A stretch of 64,000 nt of DNA from a virus, in the IMG/VR virus record IMGVR_UViG_3300049793_000366, positions 186,865-250,864 of that record; one strand, given 5' to 3'. Within the stretch, counting starts at the first letter, position 1, and the number at the start of each line of letters is the position of its first letter. Below the pieces are notes generated by a model, which searched no databases, was not told the DNA's origin, and was given only the letters and a program-made list of their open reading frames with translations. The position numbers and the translations under genes were made by a program. Of this stretch, positions 48,769-57,835 are shown piece after piece.

Positions 48769-50148
48769 ATGAGAAAATATTCTGAGAAATTCTTAAACGA
48801 CCACAACATATTGAAACACGCGATTATCGGGTTCGAATTTGAATTCTTCCTACATAACTTATCTTATTACAAAACATTAGAATTGTTGAATCAATATTTA
48901 TCTCCTGTTAAAGTTTGGGGTTTTAAACAATATCACTCTGACTTTAAACCGGATGCTGAAAACTTTAAGATAGAACCTGACCTTTCTGGTGGTTCATCGA
49001 TGGTTGAGTTAATTACGGGTCCTATGGATTATTATACAGCTAAGTATTACTTAACTAAGATTCTTAGATTTATTAATGAGTATGGCTTCACAACAGATAA
49101 GGCATCTATTCACTTTAACGTATCTTTCAAAAAGGACTCAGATAAGTCATTGAATGATTTAAACGTTTTAAAGCTTATTTTAAATACTGATGAAGATGAG
49201 ATTTATAAGTTATATCCTACGAGAAAGGATAATATCTATGCTAAGTCAGTTAAGAAGATTATCCCATATAAAGAATATGACTTCTTCAACGTATCGATTG
49301 AGACTATTAAAAACTCAATGAGATTACCAAATGATAAATATTATGGTATCAATTTCTTACACACTAACGATGATGCTGGTAGCGCACGTTTAGAATATAG
49401 ATATATTGGTGGTAAAGACTATGATAAAGATCCTGGTCAATTAATGTATTTCCTTGATAAGTTTATTATCAATGTTTGGGGTGCAATTGATGTACCATTC
49501 ACTGATGGCGATGTAGAGAAGTTAGAAGAATATTTAAAAGATAACATTTCGTTATTTAAGAACTTTTCTAAATATGATAATTTCTTAGTTGAATTTCCAA
49601 GTATTGAATTACAGATTGACCAATCTGGCCAATATGATTTAGTTAATGCTTACTATCCTAAAATTTATAATAAATTATTTTCTCTTATTGACTCTGTTGA
49701 TAATTTAAAAGACTGTATTATCAACTATACTACAACTGAACAAAAAATGGAATTAGTAGATGCTACAATAAAAGCACACTTTAATATAAAAGGATTTGAT
49801 TTCATTGGTTGTAAAGTAACTGATGGTATTTATGACAATTGTAGCTTTATTAATGGTGTTGTTACAAACACACAGTTAACGAAGTGTGATGTACATGATT
49901 CGGAAGTTAGTGGTTCTAAATTATTTAAATGCAAGGTTGAGAATTCTGAATTATCGAATTGTTATTTCGTAGAAGGTTATTTAAATGGTCATATGGAGGG
50001 TGGAGTTTTCCGTTCTGGTAAATTGGGGCCTTGGGCTACTCTTTCATCAACAACTAAGATTGTTAGTGAAACGGATAACTTCTTTGCTACTAAGTATGAC
50101 TTAGACCAGAAGTCTGATAAAGAAGGAAAAATTGATGGTTATAAATAA
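48769..50148 (+). CDS. Amidoligase-like protein with pentapeptide-type C-terminus
   Basis: A 459-residue protein. The first half follows the amidoligase pattern of the glutamine synthetase-like fold: HAIIGFEFEFFL, FKIEPDLSGGSSMVELITGP and ASIHFNVSF, which would join an amine to a carboxyl group using ATP. From about residue 355 a repeat-like stretch (FIGCKVTDGIYDNCSFINGV; CKVENSELSNCYFVEGYLNG) looks like a right-handed pentapeptide-type helix. The target is unknown; candidates are peptides of the cell wall or virion. Confidence 0.6.
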   Translation: MRKYSEKFLNDHNILKHAIIGFEFEFFLHNLSYYKTLELLNQYLSPVKVWGFKQYHSDFKPDAENFKIEPDLSGGSSMVELITGPMDYYTAKYYLTKILRFINEYGFTTDKASIHFNVSFKKDSDKSLNDLNVLKLILNTDEDEIYKLYPTRKDNIYAKSVKKIIPYKEYDFFNVSIETIKNSMRLPNDKYYGINFLHTNDDAGSARLEYRYIGGKDYDKDPGQLMYFLDKFIINVWGAIDVPFTDGDVEKLEEYLKDNISLFKNFSKYDNFLVEFPSIELQIDQSGQYDLVNAYYPKIYNKLFSLIDSVDNLKDCIINYTTTEQKMELVDATIKAHFNIKGFDFIGCKVTDGIYDNCSFINGVVTNTQLTKCDVHDSEVSGSKLFKCKVENSELSNCYFVEGYLNGHMEGGVFRSGKLGPWATLSSTTKIVSETDNFFATKYDLDQKSDKEGKIDGYK

Positions 50149-50156
50149 AATATATA
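50147..50156 (+). promoter_or_regulatory. Late-type promoter motif AAAATATATA
   Basis: An eight-of-ten match, 18 bases before the ATG at 50175. Confidence 0.45.
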
Positions 50157-50174
50157 CTAAAAATTAAAATTAAA

Positions 50175-50450
50175 ATGATTAAAAAATATAATGAATTCAA
50201 TCATCACAGCGATGAAATTTCAAACGAGTCTATAAAGAATTTTTCAGATTTTGAATCAAATGATTCTATCACTGAAGATGCTGAATATTATATTTCCAAA
50301 AATGGTGAAGAGATACAAGTTACTAAACACGACTTCATTAAATTGGGTGCTGATAACAATTTTCAACCTAAGTTGAACGGTGAGAAAGGCTTCTCAATAA
50401 AGAAGAGTGACAACAAGATTGTAGCAAAGATAGATGAATCGAAAGATTAA
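50175..50450 (+). CDS. Small protein with packaging-type N-terminus (91 aa)
   Basis: Starts MIKKYNEFNHHSDEISNES, a Tyr variant of the recurrent peptide. The rest is charged (EDAEYYISKNGEEIQVTKHD) with no known motif. Followed by a weak terminator. Confidence 0.6.
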   Translation: MIKKYNEFNHHSDEISNESIKNFSDFESNDSITEDAEYYISKNGEEIQVTKHDFIKLGADNNFQPKLNGEKGFSIKKSDNKIVAKIDESKD

Positions 50451-50458
50451 TGTAAAGC

Positions 50459-50483
50459 CCTCTTAGTCTTAGTGAGGGTTTTG
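50459..50483 (+). terminator. Probable intrinsic terminator
   Basis: Stem CCCTC / GAGGG with an 11-base loop and T4. It is weaker than the other terminators in the window. The following 100 bases up to 50583 hold no recognisable feature. Confidence 0.55.
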
Positions 50484-50582
50484 TCATTTATAGAGGGAGT
50501 GAAAGCCCTATGATATATAGTTTATGGGTTTTAAACAATGAGAAGTGTAATACCTTAGAAATTTCAAAAATAAATAAGTAAT

Positions 50583-50969
50583 ATGAATTTTTTCTGTGTC
50601 TACGTTTCTACTAAGAAGAAGCTGGATAAGTTTATTAAAGTGAATAGGATCCGCAATAAATATGTTATTGATATAAAGAAACTCATAGAAGAGGAAGAGA
50701 TTGATCCAAGCGATAAGACTTATTTAAAAATTATTATCTTCAATAAGGTTCAACAAGCCATCGAGAAGAATAAGGATATCTATTACGTTCCTAATTTTGA
50801 TGACGACTTCTCAATTGAAAAACTACTCAATCTTAAAAAGATTCTCGGTGATAACGCCTTTAATGTTTTAATATTCTACAACGACTTCAGAAAAAACCCC
50901 AAAGTATTAGATGATGTATTCACTAACCTTTCGAAATTCTCCAATAGTCAGATAATAAGAGACTATTAA
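50583..50969 (+). CDS. Unknown protein (128 aa)
   Basis: A Lys-rich alpha/beta protein (MNFFCVYVSTKKKLDKFIKV; NIFNVLIFYNDF-like end). No signal peptide or known motif. It stands alone between the packaging-type gene and the baseplate operon. Confidence 0.55.
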   Translation: MNFFCVYVSTKKKLDKFIKVNRIRNKYVIDIKKLIEEEEIDPSDKTYLKIIIFNKVQQAIEKNKDIYYVPNFDDDFSIEKLLNLKKILGDNAFNVLIFYNDFRKNPKVLDDVFTNLSKFSNSQIIRDY

Positions 50970-50989
50970 TAGTATGTAAACAATAACAA

Positions 50990-50999
50990 TTAATATATA
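50990..50999 (+). promoter_or_regulatory. Late-type promoter motif TTAATATATA
   Basis: An exact motif 19 bases before the ATG at 51019; it should drive the baseplate operon. Confidence 0.65.
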
Positions 51000-51018
51000 A
51001 TCCAAAATATATTCTGTT

Positions 51019-52521
51019 ATGTCATCACCACTGGGTTTAACTACATTTACGACTGGCTCTGCTAACGCAAACAACACGACTAATACAACTGCGACTGCAT
51101 CGCAATCACAGCAAGCCCAGGGTCAAAATAACCAACAGTCTGGTTATAATTACAATTCGTATGATTTTAAGAAATATTCATCTGCTCCTAATGTTAGAAA
51201 TAGAGCAAAGAAATCTATATTTTCAAGTAACACTGCATTCACGACTAAGTTCGAACACAGCAACGACACATACGATATCAGAACTAATTCAATTATAAAA
51301 TATTGCAATAACCCAAGAACTCCTGCTATGAAATTAAAAGCAGAAGATTTCGCGTATTTAAGAAATCTTGGTGTTTACTCAAATAACCGTTTAGTTGTTG
51401 TTAGAAGATTTCCAGCTCCGGTTGGTAACGATTTAACTATAATAAAGGCTACTCCTATATCTACATTGATTTCATGGGTTCCTGATAATGAGAAAAACTT
51501 TCTAAGCGTATCGTTTGGTGAAGAATGGACTAATGCTAAGGCATCATTAAAAGATTTATTAAACGATGTTGGTAATGATTTATCAAGTCCTGAGAATAGA
51601 ACTGGTGGCGGTGGTAAGGGCTTAGGTAATATGCTTGCGGGTGGTTTAAATGCCTTACCATTACCGGGTTTTATGGAAGGTGTTCAATTAAGAATTTTAA
51701 ATAAATTAGGGTATACCGAGAATGATGCGAATTCAATTCCATCTGGTAACCCAAATATTATAAAGAGTGCTAAGGTTAGAAAAACTTTAGATAAAGATGC
51801 TGAGGGTTCTGGTCTTAAATGTAAAATATCAATTGATTTTGAAACTGAATATGAACAGAAGTTTATAGACGGTGTTGACCCGACTCTTGTATATCTTGAT
51901 GTATTATCAACTGTATTGAGATTTGGAACATCTGAATCTAAATTCATTATTAATACTAAATTACAATCACAGGGAGCAGACATTATAAACAAAATTAAAG
52001 CTGGTCAGTGGATAGAAGCAATCGAATTATTTGTTGGTGCGGCTATCGCGGCTATGAAAGAGATTGCGGCTGATTTAATATCAACCGTTGTAGAAGGTTC
52101 TAAAGCTGTTGCTAAGGAAGCAAGTAAAGGAGATTTAGAAGCAACTGTTAATGCAATATTTGATACGTTTTTGAAATCTGCGGCTAGTACGATAATTTCA
52201 AAATATAAAGTAAGACTTGGTGGTATCATGTCAGCATTATCTGGTGAGCCATCTGCACCTTGGCACGTTACGATTGGTAACCCTAAGAAACCAGTTTTTA
52301 GCTCAGGTGATATGTTAGTAGAAGAAGTTAATGTTGACTTGGGTAATATATTATCATTCAATGACCTTCCTTCTAATATTAAAATCAAATTTACACTTAC
52401 TAATGCCAGACCATTGGGAGCGCAAGAAATATTCGAGCGATTCAATACTGGTGCTGGAAGAACATATGCGGCGAAGCCTAATAACTTCGAAGAGAGAGAT
52501 ATAAAAATAGAAAAGAAATAA
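51019..52521 (+). CDS. Baseplate/tail-tube junction protein, gp48/gp54-like
   Basis: A 500-residue protein. The N-terminal 50 residues are Thr/Ala/Gln-rich and disordered. Near the C-terminus SAPWHVTIGNPKKPVFSSGD, FNDLPSNIKIKFTLTNARPL and GAQEIFERFNTGAGRTY form the pattern seen in T4-type proteins that cap the baseplate and start the tail tube. The middle is Ala-rich helix. First gene of the baseplate operon, coupled to the next by TAATG. Confidence 0.6.
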   Translation: MSSPLGLTTFTTGSANANNTTNTTATASQSQQAQGQNNQQSGYNYNSYDFKKYSSAPNVRNRAKKSIFSSNTAFTTKFEHSNDTYDIRTNSIIKYCNNPRTPAMKLKAEDFAYLRNLGVYSNNRLVVVRRFPAPVGNDLTIIKATPISTLISWVPDNEKNFLSVSFGEEWTNAKASLKDLLNDVGNDLSSPENRTGGGGKGLGNMLAGGLNALPLPGFMEGVQLRILNKLGYTENDANSIPSGNPNIIKSAKVRKTLDKDAEGSGLKCKISIDFETEYEQKFIDGVDPTLVYLDVLSTVLRFGTSESKFIINTKLQSQGADIINKIKAGQWIEAIELFVGAAIAAMKEIAADLISTVVEGSKAVAKEASKGDLEATVNAIFDTFLKSAASTIISKYKVRLGGIMSALSGEPSAPWHVTIGNPKKPVFSSGDMLVEEVNVDLGNILSFNDLPSNIKIKFTLTNARPLGAQEIFERFNTGAGRTYAAKPNNFEERDIKIEKK

Positions 52522-53003
52522 TGAACTTTAAATCATTGGATAATCTCAAGAGAGATGACGTTACTAAGTTATACGACTTAACAAAAGCAACATTTATTAA
52601 TCCAAGTGAAGCTTTGTCTATCCCTATTTTTGAATTTGTTGTAGAAGAACATTTTGCTGGTAGAATTGATTTAATTTGTAATGAATTATATGAGACTCTT
52701 GACTACGTTGAGTTCTTATTGAGGTTTAATGATATAGACCATCCATTGAATATACCTAAGGATAGGTCAATATTTTATGTTGAGAAGGAATCTGTTTCTT
52801 TATTTGATTATACTGATATTGAAGTGGAAGCTAAAGATGCAATCAAGCGTTTATCGAATAATAATAAGCGTCAGAGAATTGACAAGAAACGTGAGGCCGC
52901 GATTAATAATCCAACCTTACCACCTACTATATCTGATGACGTAACGGATCCTGTACAAATAAGAGGTAATCAAATTATCATCGGAGAAAATTTATTTAGA
53001 TAA
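52521..53003 (+). CDS. Baseplate wedge protein, gp53-like
   Basis: A 160-residue protein. FEFVVEEHFAGRIDLICNEL, then YETLDYVEFLLRFNDIDHPL and a Pro-rich IPKDRSIFYV match the gp53-type LysM-like segment (V-x-x-x-x-x-G-R-x-D-L-I ... Y ... W/F-L-L-x-x-N-x-I-x-x-P). gp53 links wedges around the hub in T4. Coupled at both ends by one-base overlaps. Confidence 0.7.
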   Translation: MNFKSLDNLKRDDVTKLYDLTKATFINPSEALSIPIFEFVVEEHFAGRIDLICNELYETLDYVEFLLRFNDIDHPLNIPKDRSIFYVEKESVSLFDYTDIEVEAKDAIKRLSNNNKRQRIDKKREAAINNPTLPPTISDDVTDPVQIRGNQIIIGENLFR

Positions 53004-56000
53004 TGGCTAACATTAAAGAAACTGTATTTAAGAGTGTCGCTGATATAGATACGTTCTTTAAAAAGTACGAATCTAACGGGTTTACTGATTGGTTTAATAA
53101 AAATCATGGTGGTAAAAATGGCTTCGCTGCTCAGGGTAATCGTTCTTCAAAGAAGATTACTGCTCCTGATAAATGGACTCAAGTATGGGGTCATATTAAA
53201 GATATATTCAATAGGGATTCTGTTAACTTAGTAGAGTTCTTAGCAATTAATACAATTATAATTAACGAAACTGGTGGGTCATTTAAACCATTATCAGAGG
53301 GTGTTAATAAAAACTCTGCGTCATCACATCCAGGTGTTGCTTATGCCTTTGATGCTATTTCTGGTTTAAAGAAATCTTATAACTCTTTAGGTGGTTTAAA
53401 TAAAACAGCCTATGAATTATATCGCGATGCTGACTTTAAAGCCGCGCATGGTCACAAACCGTATGGTAATATTCTAAAAGATACAACTGATGTTAGATGG
53501 AAGTCTGATACATTTCCAATTGGTTTTAGTGGTGGTTCGGTAGAGAAAGAGGTAGATAGAGATTTGCTAAGTAATACATTCGTAGGTGAGGCGGATTTTC
53601 AGAAATTCAGAGGTCGTGGTTTTATACAAACTACTGGACGTGGTAACTACAAAAAGATTATAGAGTATATAACTACATATAGTGGTACTAATAAAACTAT
53701 TTTAAGTTACAAGAGTAAATGGTCTCAACACGGTACTAACTATGATAAGATTGCTACGATAAGTACCAATAAGGATTGGGATGACCTATTCATAAATAGT
53801 GATTCTATTATTCCTTGTTATGCTGTTTATGTACATGGTAAAGCTGGTGGGTATTTAACAATAAGTGTTTCGAATGACAATCAGGTAAAATCGGGAGTTA
53901 GAAAAGTAGCGAGTAAAATTGCTGGTGCTAATGCTAAAGATTATATTGATTTATTTGAACAAAGAGTTTTGCAACAATTGAATGCTATTGATAGTTCATC
54001 ACCAGCTCCAACTGCGGCAACTGCTTCTCCTGCGGCAACTCCGGCACCTGCGAGTACTGCTGATACGTTCAATACGAATGGTGAAGATCCAGAAGAATCG
54101 TGGTATAAATTCCTTGAAGATACTGGTAGAGAAGAGATATCTGATAATAGCTCTAATAATAACAACAACGGAAATAATAACAATAATTCTGGTGAACAAA
54201 AGGATAGTGGTAGTCAAGGTTCAATTGAGAATGTAATGAAGCCTACTATCAAGATTGACCCAATTACTCTTGAAGTACAAGGCTCAACTACTACAAAAAC
54301 TGATGTAGCTGGTAATCTTGGATTCTTCCCGTTTGTTTGGTATAATGGTATTCAAATCCAATATGCCGACATAACATCTTTCAATTTAACATCGAGTAGT
54401 TTACTACCAACTGTTTCTGTTACATTCTTTGACTCAACTGGTCTTATGGATGAGGCTGGATTTCCGTTAGATGATACAAAGTTGAAAGTGTTTTTAAATC
54501 CGAGAAAGCCAGGATTTAAGCCAATCTTAATTGAATTTAAAATATCTAACTTCGCTATAACTAGTAACAAAACATATGTTATTGAAGGTGTAATGAATGT
54601 TAATAAATTCTATTTAAAGAAATATGAAGCATATACTAATATGTCATCGTATGATGCTTTAGTAGAGTTTTGTAAGAGAGCTGAAATTGGATTTAATTCT
54701 AATGTTAGAAGTACTGATGATAGAATGAACTGGATTTCAGTTGGTGAGTCAGGATTTGATTTTGTAAATAGTATAATTGATTACTCATATGTATCTGATG
54801 ATGGATTCATGTGGGGATTCGTAGATTTTTATTATTGCTTTAATTATATTGATATTGAAACTGAATTTAAGAGACAAATTGATTCAATAGAAGGATTGGA
54901 TGGTTCTGGTGGATTACATCAAGGATTACAATCTACTGTACCAAGTGATACACAGAAGTTATTTTTAACTAATGATAAAGCATTATCTGATTCAAGTAAC
55001 TATTTCTATAATCATACTATTATGAATAACTCAACAGCTATTTCACTTAGAAAGGGTTATTTAAATACTGTTAAGTTTTACGATAGAAACGCAAAAGATT
55101 TCATGGTATTCGATATCGATTCTATTACATCCGAAGGTGATAAGACTATTATTATGAAAGGTTCTCCACAAGATGAAGAATATTTTAAAGAGCATACTAC
55201 ATCAACTTTGATGGGTAAGTTAGACCAGGATAATATGCATAAAAACTATCACTATGCTTGGGTTCAGAATTCTCATAATATTGAGGATTTAACGAAGATT
55301 GGTGTTAAGTTACAATTGCCAAATCCTAACTTCAACTTATATAGATTTCAAAAAATAAATGTTGTGATATCAAATCACACACAGAAGTTTGCAAAAGAAT
55401 TAGTGAACTATCGTCTGAGTGGTGCTTGGTTAATAACTGATATATCATTCATTTTTACAAATGGACAATTTAAGCAAGAGGTTACTCTTGTTAAGAGAGA
55501 ATTAGGATTAAGCCCAGAAGAGGTTAAGAATGAGGGTGCTTCATCAGCAGCTAATAATTCACCAGCTCCTTCTAACGCGAGTCCTGCTGATGGTGGTTCT
55601 AATGGATTAGAAGGTGTTAACTTTGATGATCCAGCTCCGGGTGCTACTCAATCTGATTTAGTATTTACGCCTGAGGGGCCTGCTTATGAATCAGCTACGG
55701 CTTCTGCTACGGCTTCTAATCCACCAGCGGCTACCGCATCTGGCACAGCTTCTACACAAGCGGCTACGGCTTCTGCTACTCCTGCGGCTGTTGAGTTCAA
55801 TGTTAAGTATGTTGACCAATTTACTGCGGTGCTTACTTTAAGTGATGATGCTTATCGTTTAGCTTTTGTTGATTATACATTCAATGATAGTACTGGTAGT
55901 GGTGATAGTTCGTTATATACGTATTCAACACCGAAGAAGGAGAATAAGTGGACATTTGAATTAGCTGACTTCTATGCGAATGGTGTATTGGATAAAGATG

Positions 56001-56122
56001 CTAAGGATGGTGTTCTTAAATTAAACTTCATAGCGAAGAAAGTTGCAACTGATGGTAAAACTTTCTTATCAAGTGGAGATGTTCAGAAGAATAATGTTAT
56101 TTCTTTTAAATATACTAAGTAA
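53003..56122 (+). CDS. Baseplate hub with N-terminal GH19-like lytic domain
   Basis: A 1039-residue multidomain protein. Residues about 60-330 resemble GH19 chitinase/lysozyme: FLAINTIIINETGGSF (likely catalytic Glu) and FRGRGFIQTTGRGNYKKI. A Pro/Ala/Thr linker and an Asn-rich stretch (330-400) lead to a hub-like domain (about 430-830: FPFVWYNGIQIQYADITSFN; YKIS-type strands; GMLTNDK-like text) of the gp27/late-control type. A second Ala/Thr linker (850-935) precedes a beta sandwich end. It would pierce and digest the cell wall at infection, as T4 gp5-gp27 does. Confidence 0.65.
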   Translation: MANIKETVFKSVADIDTFFKKYESNGFTDWFNKNHGGKNGFAAQGNRSSKKITAPDKWTQVWGHIKDIFNRDSVNLVEFLAINTIIINETGGSFKPLSEGVNKNSASSHPGVAYAFDAISGLKKSYNSLGGLNKTAYELYRDADFKAAHGHKPYGNILKDTTDVRWKSDTFPIGFSGGSVEKEVDRDLLSNTFVGEADFQKFRGRGFIQTTGRGNYKKIIEYITTYSGTNKTILSYKSKWSQHGTNYDKIATISTNKDWDDLFINSDSIIPCYAVYVHGKAGGYLTISVSNDNQVKSGVRKVASKIAGANAKDYIDLFEQRVLQQLNAIDSSSPAPTAATASPAATPAPASTADTFNTNGEDPEESWYKFLEDTGREEISDNSSNNNNNGNNNNNSGEQKDSGSQGSIENVMKPTIKIDPITLEVQGSTTTKTDVAGNLGFFPFVWYNGIQIQYADITSFNLTSSSLLPTVSVTFFDSTGLMDEAGFPLDDTKLKVFLNPRKPGFKPILIEFKISNFAITSNKTYVIEGVMNVNKFYLKKYEAYTNMSSYDALVEFCKRAEIGFNSNVRSTDDRMNWISVGESGFDFVNSIIDYSYVSDDGFMWGFVDFYYCFNYIDIETEFKRQIDSIEGLDGSGGLHQGLQSTVPSDTQKLFLTNDKALSDSSNYFYNHTIMNNSTAISLRKGYLNTVKFYDRNAKDFMVFDIDSITSEGDKTIIMKGSPQDEEYFKEHTTSTLMGKLDQDNMHKNYHYAWVQNSHNIEDLTKIGVKLQLPNPNFNLYRFQKINVVISNHTQKFAKELVNYRLSGAWLITDISFIFTNGQFKQEVTLVKRELGLSPEEVKNEGASSAANNSPAPSNASPADGGSNGLEGVNFDDPAPGATQSDLVFTPEGPAYESATASATASNPPAATASGTASTQAATASATPAAVEFNVKYVDQFTAVLTLSDDAYRLAFVDYTFNDSTGSGDSSLYTYSTPKKENKWTFELADFYANGVLDKDAKDGVLKLNFIAKKVATDGKTFLSSGDVQKNNVISFKYTK

Positions 56123-56132
56123 CAACACTCAA

Positions 56133-56142
56133 TTAATATATA
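56133..56142 (+). promoter_or_regulatory. Late-type promoter motif TTAATATATA
   Basis: An exact motif 4 bases before the ATG at 56147. Confidence 0.6.
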
Positions 56143-56146
56143 GTTA

Positions 56147-57835
56147 ATGGCATTAGATAACATCATAGGTAACATTCCTTTTTTCAATCAGGACAAGACT
56201 GGTCAGCAATCTACTGAGAAGAGAAGCGAGTATTTGGAAAATAAAACAAATCCAGAACATCGTGGTTTAGCTAATATAGAAGATTTCTATTTTAATCCTG
56301 ATATACACAAGGAAGACGATAATAGAAGTATCATTGGTCACATATATGATAGAATTGATAAGAGTGCAACGCCATTATCATCGTCTATAACAGACGCTAA
56401 AACTAAAGACCAATCTTATAGAGATACTATTACTCAAGTCTTTAAAGATAAGAAAACTGAGTATTTCAAATACGGTATTTATATCGATGATAGTACTCAC
56501 AACGAAGACCCAACTGTTTTGGGTTTTGACTTAGTTATAGATGTTAATAATTCTCCGCTATTTACAGAGCTACCAGAGTTCTTTAAAGCATTTGCTAATA
56601 TAGATGAAGTAAACAATAGGAAAGACGTTTATACGCAATTTTTAGAAGAATTGGGTAGATATTTTGAAACTGGTATTCCGGGTTCAAATTCTGAGTTCTC
56701 ATCATTCAAAGCTCACTATATTAAGTCTGTATCTGGTTTAGATTTACTCGGAGAGAGTATAAGTGGTGGTTCATTTGATGAGGCTGGTAAAAAACAATTT
56801 ACCGATTATGGTAAAGATTTACTAAAGGTAAACTTATATGAAGATGTTACATTGAGTACATCACACTTAGCATTATTGTATAAAACATTAATGTGGTCAA
56901 AGATTAGTGGTAGATTAGTTATACCTGAGAATTTATTAAGATTTGATATGTATGTTCAGATTTCCGAAATAAGAAATTTCAACGCTGTTAAGAAGTCATT
57001 AGATGGTGATAACGGTGGTGAGATGTTAGAAGTTGTTAGAGCTAATGTATCGAGATATGTTTATAAATTATATGACTGTCAATTATACTTTGATAAGTTA
57101 CCACATGGTGACCAAATATCAATTGCTGAATCTAAGGCTATCGATGGTTTTGATTTTCAAATTAAATATAAATTCTCTACTGTTCAATTTGAAAGATTCA
57201 TGCAACAGAATGATGTAATTAATAGAAGTATTGGTTCTGGTCCAAACGACCTTACGAGTAGAACAACAGATTGGGAAACATATTTAACGTCTCAACGAAA
57301 GTATATTACGAATGAGGATTTATTCCCATTGTCTGTTAATATATCAGGTTATGATGATTCAAGTGGTACGTCATCAAGTGGTGACCCTAATATGGGTAAT
57401 AAAGCTGAGTATTTAATTAGAAGAAGACCAGTTGAACCACAAGCATACTATCAATATACTGGTCAGGATAAAAAAGTTCCTGAGGCAGAAAAACAAGGTA
57501 GTGCGGCAGAAGTTGAGAAGAATACTTTTGGTGATAAGCTAAAAGATGCAGTTAGTGATTCTGTTGGTAATAGTATTGAGAGTTTGAAAAAATCAGCAAT
57601 GAATTTAGCAAAACAAAAGGCAAACGAATTGATTGGTTTAGTTAATTCAACTCTTGGTAAAGTGCTATCAAATGCTGGTCTTGGTAAGGGTATCTACGAC
57701 CCAAGTAACGTTTATGATAAACAAGGACCTCTTGAGAAATTAGTTAAATCTGAATTTAGAAAGTTTGGTAACTCTACTCTTAACTCAGTATTGGGTGTGG
57801 GTCAAAACGAGTTGAAAAATTTATTTAAGAGATAA
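56147..57835 (+). CDS. Virion protein, probably baseplate/tail-tube fold
   Basis: A 562-residue protein. LGFDLVIDVNNSPLF, LVIPENLLRFDMYVQISEIR, YVYKLYDCQLYFDKLPHGDQ and FDFQIKYKFSTVQFERFM have the strand rhythm of tail-tube-like proteins of contractile systems, with a Y-x-L-x-D-C-Q centre. The C-terminal 100 residues are helical and Lys-rich. Position between hub and spike genes supports a baseplate role. Coupled to the spike gene by TAATG. Confidence 0.55.
   Translation: MALDNIIGNIPFFNQDKTGQQSTEKRSEYLENKTNPEHRGLANIEDFYFNPDIHKEDDNRSIIGHIYDRIDKSATPLSSSITDAKTKDQSYRDTITQVFKDKKTEYFKYGIYIDDSTHNEDPTVLGFDLVIDVNNSPLFTELPEFFKAFANIDEVNNRKDVYTQFLEELGRYFETGIPGSNSEFSSFKAHYIKSVSGLDLLGESISGGSFDEAGKKQFTDYGKDLLKVNLYEDVTLSTSHLALLYKTLMWSKISGRLVIPENLLRFDMYVQISEIRNFNAVKKSLDGDNGGEMLEVVRANVSRYVYKLYDCQLYFDKLPHGDQISIAESKAIDGFDFQIKYKFSTVQFERFMQQNDVINRSIGSGPNDLTSRTTDWETYLTSQRKYITNEDLFPLSVNISGYDDSSGTSSSGDPNMGNKAEYLIRRRPVEPQAYYQYTGQDKKVPEAEKQGSAAEVEKNTFGDKLKDAVSDSVGNSIESLKKSAMNLAKQKANELIGLVNSTLGKVLSNAGLGKGIYDPSNVYDKQGPLEKLVKSEFRKFGNSTLNSVLGVGQNELKNLFKR

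Noticed and set aside
53941-54236. Several overlapping frames on both strands in the hub gene
   Set aside because: They fall on the low-complexity linkers of the 1039-residue hub gene, have biased composition and no start context.
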